From a virus: DNA of 26,405 bases. The notes beneath the pieces are model-generated. The model made no database searches, was not told where the DNA came from, and was given only the letters and a program-made list of their open reading frames with translations. Location of the stretch: positions 1 to 26,405 of IMG/VR virus record IMGVR_UViG_3300048625_000054, one strand, 5' to 3'. Below are positions 1 to 5,964 of the stretch, piece after piece. The first letter of the stretch is position 1; each line of letters opens with the position of its first letter. The position numbers were made by a program, and so were the translations under genes.

Positions 1-73
1 TGTTTTTAAATGCTCGCAACACACGGCTACGGGCTTCACCTGGGGTGACTGAACGGGACTCGGTAACTGCCAT
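1..73 (-). CDS. 5' part of an unknown gene cut by the window edge
   Basis: An ATG at 73-71 opens a frame that stays open to base 1. It encodes 24 residues beginning MAVTESRSVTPGEARSRV, and the rest lies outside the window. A strong ribosome binding site (AAAGGAG, about 6 bases before the ATG) and a clear sigma70-like promoter at 117-145 support the start. The visible residues are polar and basic and match no family that I can name. It is the last gene of this series and has its own promoter. Confidence 0.6.
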   Translation of the reverse strand, partial: MAVTESRSVTPGEARSRVLRAFKN

Positions 74-116
74 TTTTAACTCCTTTGAAATGGACTAACT
101 AACACATTAAAAACTT

Positions 117-145
117 ATTATACAACAGGAATCTTTTCTTGTCAT
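117..145 (-). promoter_or_regulatory. sigma70-like promoter for the gene at 1-73
   Basis: On the minus strand ATGACA (145-140) and TATAAT (122-117) are separated by exactly 17 bases. That is a perfect -10 and a 5-of-6 -35. The promoter lies about 45 bases upstream of the ATG at 73. It indicates use of unmodified host RNA polymerase, as in early phage genes. Confidence 0.75.
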
Positions 146-149
146 ATAG

Positions 150-273
150 TGTGTTGCTTTTACACAACACCCTTGAACTTTGCTAGCAAGTTGTTTTCTT
201 GCTATGAGTGTATTGTAACACTCTTTTCTTTATTGGCAAAACTCTTTTTGCCTTGTGTTGCAATTAAGCAACA
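150..273 (-). repeat. cluster of five short stem-loops in the intergenic region
   Basis: Five inverted repeats follow one another: GTGTTG/CAACAC (151-156 with 165-170), AGCAAG/CTTGCT (185-190 with 198-203), GAGTGT/ACACTC (206-211 with 218-223), GGCAAAA/TTTTGCC (235-241 with 246-252) and TGTTGC/GCAACA (256-261 with 268-273). The last one covers the stop codon of the gene at 264-467. A TTTTCTT motif (plus strand) recurs between several of them. None has a proper U-tract. Together they fill the 190-base gap between two genes, which has no other content except the promoter at 117-145. They could protect a 3' end, form a processed RNA or bind a regulator. Confidence 0.6.
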
Positions 274-467
274 AAGTCAAATGCAAACTCTGCAGGAGTC
301 TTGCTAACAACCACACCACCGTTAGTGATAGCGATCAATGCAGTCTCCAGCTTGGCAGCTTCCTTGGCATCGCAGTTAACAAACAGCGTACCGCTAGTGA
401 ACGAAGCTGATTTGTCGTTGCCCAGAATGTCGGACACTTTGTTGAGAACTCGTGTTTCAAAACCCAT
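264..467 (-). CDS. small hypothetical phage protein (67 aa)
   Basis: I do not recognise this 67-residue protein. It begins MGFETRVLNKVSDILG, and alternating hydrophobic and polar residues suggest a small alpha/beta fold: a first helix, then strands around LFVNCDA, then a helix at KEAAKLETALIAI. There is no signal peptide or membrane segment. It has a strong ribosome binding site (CAGGAGTTTAAA before the ATG) and its own consensus promoter at 500-528. It is therefore probably made early and in quantity. Its stop codon lies inside a hairpin. Confidence 0.75.
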   Translation of the reverse strand: MGFETRVLNKVSDILGNDKSASFTSGTLFVNCDAKEAAKLETALIAITNGGVVVSKTPAEFAFDFVA

Positions 468-505
468 TTTAAACTCCTGTTTTGCTTTGCTATGTAGTTA
501 TTATA
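468..505 (-). repeat. promoter-proximal leader, copy A
   Basis: From the -10 box to the ribosome binding site, this 38-base untranslated leader is nearly the same as the one at 1004-1040. The shared core on the minus strand is TACATAGCAAAGCAAAACAG followed by GAGTT. The genes behind the two copies are unrelated in sequence, so the leader itself has been copied or kept, which points to a shared regulatory or mRNA-stabilising role. Confidence 0.75.
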
Positions 506-528
506 CCCGATCTTTCATTTCGGGTCAA
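500..528 (-). promoter_or_regulatory. sigma70-like promoter for the gene at 264-467
   Basis: TTGACC (528-523), a 17-base spacer and TATAAT (505-500) form an almost perfect vegetative promoter. The spacer contains an inverted repeat ACCCGA/TCGGGT (505-510 with 520-525) that touches both boxes and could be an operator. The same hexamer pair with the same spacing occurs at 3257-3285. Confidence 0.8.
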
Positions 529-541
529 CCAAAATCTACGG

Positions 542-1003
542 TTACTTGGCACCGCAAATAATCATGTAACCATAACGATTGTGAAATTCGTCAAACGTAG
601 TCAAACGGTTCGGGCTGATAGCCAACCGCTGATCACGCAAGAGGTGACGTGCAATGTACACTGGAAAAGCTACTTCTGCAATTACAGGAGGAATCTTACG
701 CAACTCTTCTTCCAAGGTAGCGCGGTCCTTGCCGAACATCGCAACCATTTCATTGACGTCTGCTGCATACTTTTCTTTGTCCGGGTCGGCGTAAGGAGAA
801 GTTCCAAAGCTAACCGGAGCAGGGAAATTACTGTGTACGAAAGTATACAGATTGTCCCATGCGGTACAAATAGGAGCACTGAGTTCTGTGCCACGATCAC
901 TGTAGTACCATGTACCAAACTCACCATTGGCTGCAATGACTGCATCATTAACAGCGATTGTGGCGTCCATCAATGCCAGTGCGTCTATGTACTTTTGAAA
1001 CAT
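542..1003 (-). CDS. hypothetical phage protein (153 aa)
   Basis: The 153-residue protein begins MFQKYIDALALMDATI and is not recognised. It looks soluble and mostly helical: an amphipathic N-terminal helix, a Trp/Tyr-rich stretch near residues 31-34, a central charged region (DPDKEKYAADVNEM) and a C-terminal part rich in Arg and Tyr. It has no membrane segments or cysteine pairs. It starts behind a strong ribosome binding site (AACAGGAGTTAGC) and its own promoter at 1035-1064, and ends 13 bases before the promoter of the next gene. That layout is typical of short early phage units. Confidence 0.75.
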   Translation of the reverse strand: MFQKYIDALALMDATIAVNDAVIAANGEFGTWYYSDRGTELSAPICTAWDNLYTFVHSNFPAPVSFGTSPYADPDKEKYAADVNEMVAMFGKDRATLEEELRKIPPVIAEVAFPVYIARHLLRDQRLAISPNRLTTFDEFHNRYGYMIICGAK

Positions 1004-1040
1004 GCTAACTCCTGTTTTGCTTTGCTATGTATCTATTATA
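1004..1040 (-). repeat. promoter-proximal leader, copy B
   Basis: This is the second copy of the leader seen at 468-505. Compared with that copy it differs only by a few bases after the -10 box and just before the ATG. It ends in the same AACAGGAGTT ribosome binding site. Confidence 0.75.
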
Positions 1041-1064
1041 ATGGATTTTACCATTTTTGGACAA
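1035..1064 (-). promoter_or_regulatory. sigma70-like promoter for the gene at 542-1003
   Basis: TATAAT (1040-1035) is perfect. The best -35 is TTGTCC (1064-1059) with an 18-base spacer, a weaker match than its neighbours. The position next to the repeated leader supports it as a real start. Confidence 0.6.
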
Positions 1065-1076
1065 ATCAAGGAGACA

Positions 1077-1100
1077 GGCCGTTGCAATTACGCAACAGCC
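1077..1100 (-). terminator. strong hairpin after the gene at 1120-1572, terminator-like
   Basis: GGCCGTTGC (1077-1085) pairs with GCAACAGCC (1092-1100) over 9 pairs with one G-U and a 6-base loop. It lies just after a stop codon and just before the next promoter, as expected for a terminator. A U-tract is lacking on the minus strand, so it may slow polymerase or protect the 3' end instead. Its core (GTTGC, AT-rich loop, GCAAC) matches the hairpin at 257-272. Confidence 0.5.
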
Positions 1101-1119
1101 CAAAACTAATACTTTTGTT

Positions 1120-1572
1120 TTAGAAGTTTAGTTGTAGCAGTCCTTCGTGATAGTCCATTAGCACGTTGTAACGCTCGCGCAAATCAAACGATACGCTGCC
1201 CCAATCGTAGTACTCACAGTGATGCCTAATCGTCGCTTTGGTGCGAGGGTTGGAGATCTTCCAGCCTTCGTAGTGATTTTCAAAGTAGTAAGCACCAGTG
1301 GCAGTTTCCAATTTGAATCGACGGCTGACTGCATGTGCTTGATCGTATTTGGTTTTGTTGGCATCCTTGCCAATGGGCTTGATTTGATACCCTTGCACAA
1401 TCGCAATACGTTGCTTACGTTCACGGCTAGCTTTAATGCGATCCAGCTTGCCGCCGATGCTGACAAGATCCTTACCTGACAGTCCCATCAGTGTGGCATA
1501 GTTTACCAATGCCCGCACTTGATCCTGCTTGTCTGCGGCGAAACGTTTAAAAATTAGTTCTTCGTCTTCCAT
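1120..1572 (-). CDS. hypothetical phage protein (150 aa)
   Basis: The 150-residue protein begins MEDEELIFKRFAADKQDQ and is not recognised. The N-terminal half is helical and charged, with a Lys/Arg cluster (KLDRIKASRERKQR). The C-terminal half is rich in Tyr, His and Trp (YYFENHYEGW, HHCEYYDW), suggesting a beta-rich or ligand-binding part. A nucleic-acid role is possible from the basic patch but is not shown. Its ATG directly follows the stop of the gene at 1573-2130, so the two are translated together in the unit started by the promoter at 3257-3285. Confidence 0.75.
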   Translation of the reverse strand: MEDEELIFKRFAADKQDQVRALVNYATLMGLSGKDLVSIGGKLDRIKASRERKQRIAIVQGYQIKPIGKDANKTKYDQAHAVSRRFKLETATGAYYFENHYEGWKISNPRTKATIRHHCEYYDWGSVSFDLRERYNVLMDYHEGLLQLNF

Positions 1573-2130
1573 TTAGATCACCAAATGTTTAAAGTAAGAG
1601 AAATGTTGTTCAAGAGTCCATGTCTCCTGGTTGATTGCAGTTCCATCATGTGTTTGGAATTCTGCAGTGAAAACCTGTGAGTAACGTATGAACGGCAACC
1701 ACATGTTTGGAGTCTTGCTAGCCCAACCTGCATCCTTTAGCATCATGTGTTTAGCACGGCTCAAGCGCACAGTTGGGGCATTGAGTGCCTGCTCTGTAGT
1801 AATGGCACCTGCTAACAACAAATCGCGAATACGACTTGCTGGAATCAAGTGTTCAAAATCACAGTCATCATCGGCACCAACTTCGTGATAGTGTGCTTTC
1901 ATACCATCACGCTGTTCAATGCAATACTCGTGGTAACGGCGCAGATAATAATCAATGTCGTTACGCACTTCTCGCATCCATTGCTGATCGTCTTTGATCA
2001 TCAAGTACTCGCCCACTAGCCGGTCTAGATGTGAGCTACAATGCTTTGCCACAGTCTTGTAAGTTTCGGCTGAACGCTTGGTCTTACCGTAGACTGGGGC
2101 AATGAATTGTTCTAGCGATTCCTTTAACAT
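1573..2130 (-). CDS. hypothetical protein with an HNH-like motif (185 aa)
   Basis: I start this gene at the ATG at 2130, one base after the stop of the ParB-like gene and behind GAGG. The in-frame ATG at 2223 would lie deep in that gene and add an unlikely hydrophobic stretch. The protein has helical basic regions, then FEHLIPASR (residues 92-100) followed by an Asn (N117) and a His (H128). This order (acidic-His-x-x-Pro, Asn, His) resembles the beta-beta-alpha metal core of HNH nucleases. The zinc-knuckle cysteines of classic HNH enzymes are not seen, so the nuclease idea is only a possibility. The ParB-like partner upstream is in keeping with DNA work. Confidence 0.75.
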   Translation of the reverse strand: MLKESLEQFIAPVYGKTKRSAETYKTVAKHCSSHLDRLVGEYLMIKDDQQWMREVRNDIDYYLRRYHEYCIEQRDGMKAHYHEVGADDDCDFEHLIPASRIRDLLLAGAITTEQALNAPTVRLSRAKHMMLKDAGWASKTPNMWLPFIRYSQVFTAEFQTHDGTAINQETWTLEQHFSYFKHLVI

Positions 2131-2131
2131 A

Positions 2132-3181
2132 TTAAGCCTCAGGAAACAAACCAGGAGCAGCATTACCAGCAGTAAGGCCCATGCTTGCACCAGCACCGTG
2201 TGTGGGCAACTGCAAAGTGCCACCGTTAAGGATGTGCAGTTCGCGCATGAAGTTACTCATTGCACTTGGCGCACTCCATGTAGATCCGGGGTTCTTGTGT
2301 TCCCATTGCACTTTGGCCTTGGCATGCACAAGAGCTGAGCTCTTGAATGTTTCTTTAACGCTGGTCAGCAATGTCTCCATCCACCCTTCGGGCAGCTTGA
2401 CATTGGGTGTGGTGCCAGCAAGTCGTTGCAATTCGTACAAGCCAATAAACACACCTTGGTCAATTTCCTCTTGCAAAGGAAATACCTTAGTGATAGCTGT
2501 CAAAATGTTCAGCAACACTTTACCGCTTTCGTCAACTTCGATGCCCTTTTGTGCATACTTGAAGTGACTAAAGAAGTAGTCATTGTCACCACGCAGGTTG
2601 TCGCTTGCACGTGAACCTTTGTCTTGCAAGTCCACACCTGCGGAGTCAAATTGATCTTGCATTGTGCGGGCACGGACGTTCTTGATGTCGCGGCTACCGT
2701 TCTTGTAACGCACCAAGGCATTACGGTGCAAGTCGCCTGGATTCAAACGTTTAACGCCTGTATCATTGAGCATTTCAAACGCATAAGAAGCAAAGTTCTT
2801 GTCGTTTGTTTCTACTACAGCACACGGCACTTCAGCAAAGCCAAGGATGGCACTGGCAATGGTACGATGTTGACCATCGTATGTGTCAATTTGATCTTTT
2901 CCGATCAGCTGACAAGCCGATACTGGACTACAGATGCGCGGGTCCCACTTCTTCATGATGTTGATAATATGCTTGTGCAGCACATCACGTTGGACTTCGT
3001 AGTCAATTGACAGATCTGCAATAGGAACCATTGCAGTAGTGGGGAATGTGTAAAGACTTGCCATAGCAGCGGCGCGCCATGCGTCAAGTTCTTTTTGGGT
3101 TACGCCAAAGTGGGCTTTTAGTTGTGACTCAACTTCTTTAGCCACTTCGGTGAGTTTACGGGTGAGACGCTTTGATGCCAT
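2132..3181 (-). CDS. ParB-like (DGQHR-motif) protein
   Basis: This is a 349-residue soluble protein. Around residues 50-125 it shows the ParB/sulfiredoxin-fold pattern: a strand with VPIADLSIDYEVQR, a helix, then IDTYDGQHR (DGQHR at 102-106) and a strand VPCAVVE. This fold occurs in ParB CTPases, in nuclease-like relatives and in phage regulators. The DGQHR motif is also known in DndB-type proteins. The C-terminal two thirds (from about 150) is helical with no family that I can name. The start has a good AAGGAAG site. A promoter at 3257-3285 and a palindrome at 3226-3237 lie in its leader, so self-regulation by binding is possible but not shown. Confidence 0.8.
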   Translation of the reverse strand: MASKRLTRKLTEVAKEVESQLKAHFGVTQKELDAWRAAAMASLYTFPTTAMVPIADLSIDYEVQRDVLHKHIINIMKKWDPRICSPVSACQLIGKDQIDTYDGQHRTIASAILGFAEVPCAVVETNDKNFASYAFEMLNDTGVKRLNPGDLHRNALVRYKNGSRDIKNVRARTMQDQFDSAGVDLQDKGSRASDNLRGDNDYFFSHFKYAQKGIEVDESGKVLLNILTAITKVFPLQEEIDQGVFIGLYELQRLAGTTPNVKLPEGWMETLLTSVKETFKSSALVHAKAKVQWEHKNPGSTWSAPSAMSNFMRELHILNGGTLQLPTHGAGASMGLTAGNAAPGLFPEA

Positions 3182-3225
3182 TTTACTTCCTTCTTTACTC
3201 GAACAATACGAGATTGGTTGATGAT

Positions 3226-3237
3226 GTTGCTAGCAAC
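3226..3237. promoter_or_regulatory. 12-bp perfect palindrome, possible operator
   Basis: GTTGCTAGCAAC is a perfect palindrome between the promoter and the ATG of the ParB-like gene. A related half (GTTGTTAGC on the minus strand) sits just upstream of it. The arms GTTGC/GCAAC recur in the hairpins at 257-272 and 1081-1096. It could bind the ParB-like protein or another phage regulator, but this is inference. Confidence 0.4.
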
Positions 3238-3256
3238 TATGCTAACAACTGTGGCT

Positions 3257-3285
3257 ATTATAGCAATGTTTTCTTTAATGGTCAA
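3257..3285 (-). promoter_or_regulatory. sigma70-like promoter for the ParB-like operon
   Basis: TTGACC (3285-3280), 17 bases, TATAAT (3262-3257) match the promoter at 500-528 in both boxes and spacing. It drives the ParB-like gene, the HNH-like gene and the gene at 1120-1572. Confidence 0.8.
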
Positions 3286-3298
3286 TTACACTAAAGTA

Positions 3299-3667
3299 TT
3301 ACATTTGCAGGTTATCTAAATATTGACCTAAATTGCCTGCGTGTAGCTGCAACATTATAGCATCACTCTCGCCATAGAGGAAAATGCTTTTGTTGGATTT
3401 GATAAAGTACGGCTCTTTAAACAGGCGCTCTAACTGTAGCATTTGCTTGCCAGTTACGCCAGTTACTAGATCGATTTGATGTGATGGAAACTTGGAACGC
3501 TTGGTGAACCAGACGTGCCCAATGGAAGTCAATCTAAGGCTATTGTGGTTCAATGGGTTACGCCACCATAGCTTGGTGACATCTCCGACTATGCTGACCT
3601 CAAGGCCGGCAGCAACCACAGCCTTGACGAACCAATCGTGCTGTGGATTACGGGTAGACTTGGTCAC
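3299..3667 (-). CDS. hypothetical phage protein (122 aa), GTG start
   Basis: The 122-residue protein begins with GTG at 3667 and overlaps the previous gene by 20 bases. There is no good ribosome binding site, so it probably depends on translation of that gene. It is basic, with a Trp pair (KLWWRNP) and a C-terminal part LFKEPYFIKSNKSIFLYGESDA that looks like two strands and a helix ending in LGQYLDNL. I do not recognise a function. It is a type of small cytosolic protein often found in T4-like phages. It ends the long upstream gene series, just before the promoter at 3257-3285. Confidence 0.7.
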   Translation of the reverse strand: MTKSTRNPQHDWFVKAVVAAGLEVSIVGDVTKLWWRNPLNHNSLRLTSIGHVWFTKRSKFPSHQIDLVTGVTGKQMLQLERLFKEPYFIKSNKSIFLYGESDAIMLQLHAGNLGQYLDNLQM

Positions 3668-3935
3668 CGGCTTTTAATAGAACTACTGTAAATTTGTCTG
3701 TCTTAAAAAGGGTGTTTAGTTTCTTGGCCAAGTTGATTGCATGGCCTGGATTGCTAAAAGAATTTTTCCGATACTTCGGTCCTGGGTAGCTGATTAAAAC
3801 ATTGCTAGTCTTTAAGTTGATAGGTTGGTTATCGTAGAATACCGCCCATATGCCTTCGCTGGCTAATACTTGATCGCTTTTGTAGTTTGTTTTGTTAACG
3901 TGTTCTAACAGTATTGTTGGCTTAGGTCTCGACAT
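3648..3935 (-). CDS. hypothetical phage protein (95 aa)
   Basis: The 95-residue basic protein starts MSRPKPTILLEHVNKTN and is not recognised. It has beta-strands around IWAVFYDNQPINL, a Pro/Gly/Lys-rich turn (YPGPKYRKNSF) and a helix NLAKKLNTLF followed by the strand FTVVLL. The start has AAGGAA 7 bases before it. The 46-base gap upstream holds a T4-late-promoter-like octamer at 3957-3964. It overlaps the GTG start of the following gene by 20 bases. Confidence 0.75.
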   Translation of the reverse strand: MSRPKPTILLEHVNKTNYKSDQVLASEGIWAVFYDNQPINLKTSNVLISYPGPKYRKNSFSNPGHAINLAKKLNTLFKTDKFTVVLLKAGDQVYP

Positions 3936-3956
3936 TTCATAGTTCCTTGATAATAA

Positions 3957-3964
3957 TATTTATC
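3957..3964 (-). promoter_or_regulatory. possible T4-type late promoter box
   Basis: GATAAATA on the minus strand matches 7 of 8 bases of the T4 late consensus TATAAATA and lies 22 bases before an ATG in a small AT-rich gap. An octamer can occur by chance in AT-rich DNA, so this is weak. Confidence 0.25.
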
Positions 3965-3981
3965 TCAGTAATCTACGTATA

Positions 3982-4200
3982 TTATTTAAAACCACCGCCG
4001 TCAACACTAATTTGGATAACTTCGTCTGCCGCTGTACCACCTTGAGCTGACAGTTCTGCCACGTTTGCAAGTAGTGCGTAGATGTCGTTGTGTAAACTAC
4101 GTGCTTCCTGTGCCGATAAGACTACTTGCTTACCATTGGTCTGATTCATTTGCTTCACCCGATCGTTAAACGTACGGATAGCTAAAGATAGTTGTTCCAT
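3982..4200 (-). CDS. small helical hypothetical protein (72 aa)
   Basis: The 72-residue protein starts MEQLSLAIRTFNDRVKQM. Residues 1-20 and 28-52 (VVLSAQEARSLHNDIYALL) are amphipathic helices, then a Gly-rich tail ends in VDGGGFK. Its fold is probably a helical hairpin that could form dimers. Function is unknown. TAATG coupling (one-base overlap) ties it to the gene at 4200-4670. Confidence 0.75.
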   Translation of the reverse strand: MEQLSLAIRTFNDRVKQMNQTNGKQVVLSAQEARSLHNDIYALLANVAELSAQGGTAADEVIQISVDGGGFK

Positions 4201-4670
4201 TATGCCTTCAGTTCTTTAATTTTATCAGCAGCTTCTGCTTTGGTGGTGTATGGTCCGTGATGCTCGTAACGACTAACGGTAATGTTCTTAGGACAGAACT
4301 CTGTGATCCAAGTATTGTTAAATTTAATTGCATAGTATCCTGCACAATACAAACTCTTACTCTTGGGCTCTTTACTGTAGATGGGCAGCTTGCGTTGAAC
4401 GTCCCATACTTGGTTATAGGGCTTGCTTGAACAAGGGAATCCGTATGCCTCGTGTGTAATCTTTGTTTTAGTTGGCTTGGTAGTGTCAAATACAATATTG
4501 TACTTTTTGCTAATCAACTTAATACTGGCAAACTGCTCACGAGTATCATCATGCACGTATGCAAACCCGCCACCTTCTTCGATTGCTTGGATTGTAGCAA
4601 TCTTAGTACCGTCTGATTCTACAATCCAGTATTTGTTTTTAATAACTGGCTTTGCTACGATTGTCATCAT
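4200..4670 (-). CDS. hypothetical phage protein (156 aa)
   Basis: The 156-residue protein starts at the ATG of an ATGA overlap with the gene before it. It has a beta-rich N-terminus (NKYWIVESDGTKIATI), a basic middle (TTKPTKTKITHEAYGFPC) and a conserved-looking segment KSLYCAGYYAIKFNNTWITE with a Cys, then a short C-terminal helix rich in Lys/Glu. The C-terminal TKAEAADKIKEL looks like the end of a small alpha/beta domain. I recognise it only as a kind of protein common in T4-like phages of aquatic bacteria, without a known job. Confidence 0.75.
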   Translation of the reverse strand: MMTIVAKPVIKNKYWIVESDGTKIATIQAIEEGGGFAYVHDDTREQFASIKLISKKYNIVFDTTKPTKTKITHEAYGFPCSSKPYNQVWDVQRKLPIYSKEPKSKSLYCAGYYAIKFNNTWITEFCPKNITVSRYEHHGPYTTKAEAADKIKELKA

Positions 4671-4963
4671 TGTGCTTCTTTCTTAAGGCAAGTCAGTGTA
4701 ATGATCTTACCGATCTCAGCGCCCAAGTCTTGATCACTGCTTACAATGTGCAGGTCCGGGACTTGTCCGTATCCTGTGCGCGGACTAATGCTAACAATAT
4801 ATCCGCCATTGGCTGGCGTGACACGAATGTCAATACCGTGGTTGAATTCGTGTTGCACTTGATCATTGCCAATGCCTGATATGCCCATACTACCAGCAAT
4901 GGCGTAAGGGCCGCCAAGGGTAACATGATTTCCAGCAGCCAGTTTTGCTTGTGTTACAGACAT
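4667..4963 (-). CDS. small hypothetical protein (98 aa), paralogue of 4965-5243
   Basis: The 98-residue protein starts MSVTQAKLAAGNHVT and has a Gly-rich N-terminal half. From about residue 45 it follows the pattern RVTPANGGYIVSI...LHIVSSDQDL...IGKIITL. The next protein (4965-5243) has the same order: FTVSAARGGLIVCV...NHIIHDDEDV...IADIVSV. The two therefore look like tandem duplicates of one beta-beta-alpha domain. The function is unknown and no catalytic motif is visible. Confidence 0.75.
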   Translation of the reverse strand: MSVTQAKLAAGNHVTLGGPYAIAGSMGISGIGNDQVQHEFNHGIDIRVTPANGGYIVSISPRTGYGQVPDLHIVSSDQDLGAEIGKIITLTCLKKEAQ

Positions 4964-4964
4964 A

Positions 4965-5243
4965 TTAGGCCTTCATCAATTCTACAGACACAATATCTGC
5001 AATGTTCTTGGAAACGTCTTCATCGTCGTGGATAATGTGGTTAACGTAATCGTGACGATCACGTTGCTTGTCATATGTGCGAACACATACAATCAAACCA
5101 CCACGTGCCGCCGACACTGTGAATTGCATTTCACTTGCTGTCTCAACTCGGTTTGCATACTTTGCAGTTGCTGTGGCAATTGGTTGCATATCATCTGATG
5201 GATACAGGAACTGATGCAGTTTATTTCTTAACCATCTTTTCAT
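4965..5243 (-). CDS. small hypothetical protein (92 aa), paralogue of 4667-4963
   Basis: The 92-residue protein has a basic N-terminus (MKRWLRNKLHQFLYPSDD), then a small domain with strands MQFTVSA, GGLIVCVRTYD and HIIHDDEDV and a helix NIADIVSVELM. The domain is similar to that of the neighbour at 4667-4963. The N-terminal amphipathic helix is not shared. It is ATGA-coupled to the gene at 5240-5599. Function is unknown; an accessory structural or host-directed protein is possible. Confidence 0.75.
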   Translation of the reverse strand: MKRWLRNKLHQFLYPSDDMQPIATATAKYANRVETASEMQFTVSAARGGLIVCVRTYDKQRDRHDYVNHIIHDDEDVSKNIADIVSVELMKA

Positions 5244-5599
5244 TTGTTTTCTTCCTCTGTTAGAGCTACAACGACTTTGAGTTTGTTGTATGCTTCGTTG
5301 ATTGTATTCACAGCATCTGCCACTGCTGGATGCTTTTCAGCTAGCTGTTTAATGCTGGCCTCTTCAGCCATCTGAGATTGTGCCCAATTGATAGCAGATT
5401 GTGCAGCGCCATTTAACGAAATACTTGGAAAAGCCCCGCCCACGTGTATCCAAGTCGAGCCGTCGAATACTTGGAGATCGTTTCCTGAAATGCGTAGCAT
5501 TCCTTGCATTGGGTTATTGTTGTTTTGACTGATATATGGCATAGTAGAGTAGCCGCTTTCGACTACTATGCCATTACCTCCGGTAATGCTCTTAATCAT
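5240..5599 (-). CDS. putative virion-associated protein with a PAVAD tail (119 aa)
   Basis: I start at the ATG at 5599 (ATGA overlap) rather than an in-frame GTG six bases upstream. The protein opens MIKSITGGNGIVVESGYSTM, followed by Gly/Ser/Asn-rich sequence and MLRISGNDLQVFDGSTWIHV. That segment resembles short beta-repeats seen in phage tail and neck decorations. The C-terminal third is a coiled-coil-like helix, AEKHPAVADAVNTINEAYNK then LKVVVALTEEE. The end of the protein at 8683-8994 is similar (NPAVADML, LRVVIELV). A structural role is inferred only from this style of sequence. Confidence 0.75.
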   Translation of the reverse strand: MIKSITGGNGIVVESGYSTMPYISQNNNNPMQGMLRISGNDLQVFDGSTWIHVGGAFPSISLNGAAQSAINWAQSQMAEEASIKQLAEKHPAVADAVNTINEAYNKLKVVVALTEEENK

Positions 5600-5964
5600 G
5601 CACACACCATATAAGTTAACAGGATGTAGGTAACTTGATGCACCATTTGATCAAGTCCCAAGTGCGCCCAGAACTCAGGAGTTTGAATATCTCTATTACC
5701 CCAATTCATCTTGGCCCAGTCAGTGTGATAATGAATCACAAAGTCAACAAATGCAATAACCGTGGCAAAGATCCAATACTCTGCACCCACTACCAATGCC
5801 ACTGCAATGTAAGTACCGAGTCCTTGTTTAAGACTATGTCGAATACCTAGCCATTGGCCGTAATGGCCTTTGCTGTTGACCTCATCCATGTCTTGATCAA
5901 CAAAGTCAATATACCAATGTTTAAGTTGGAACAAGACCAATAACAGTAATGCAGCTTCAATCAT
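5596..5964 (-). CDS. DUF3307-like membrane protein
   Basis: The 122-residue protein has hydrophobic segments at about 2-14, 50-75 and 110-121, so it is probably an inner-membrane protein. It shows the spaced signature of DUF3307: an N-terminal helix with DFVDQ (20-24), a His in IRHSL (41-45), VIHYHTDWAK (76-85) and LDQMVHQ (104-110). The family is found in bacteria and phages and its biochemical role is unknown. It is ATGA-coupled on both sides. The phage could use it to alter the host envelope, which is inference. Confidence 0.75.
   Translation of the reverse strand: MIEAALLLLVLFQLKHWYIDFVDQDMDEVNSKGHYGQWLGIRHSLKQGLGTYIAVALVVGAEYWIFATVIAFVDFVIHYHTDWAKMNWGNRDIQTPEFWAHLGLDQMVHQVTYILLTYMVCA

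Noticed and set aside
150-273. tRNA or CRISPR array
   Set aside because: The stems differ from each other, there is no constant repeat with spacers of equal size, and no cloverleaf or T-arm GGTTCRA motif is seen.
1077-1100. Standard rho-independent terminator
   Set aside because: The stem is strong but the U-tract needed on the transcribed strand is absent, so I list it only as terminator-like.
482-1123. Long plus-strand open frame (213 codons) opposite the gene at 542-1003
   Set aside because: It has Cys/Val-rich composition, no ribosome binding site, and crosses promoters and two leaders of the minus-strand genes. It is an antisense shadow.
2131-2223. N-terminal extension of the HNH-like gene from the ATG at 2223
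   Set aside because: It would overlap the ParB-like gene by 92 bases and add a hydrophobic run produced by reading that gene in another frame. The ATG at 2130 has GAGG upstream.
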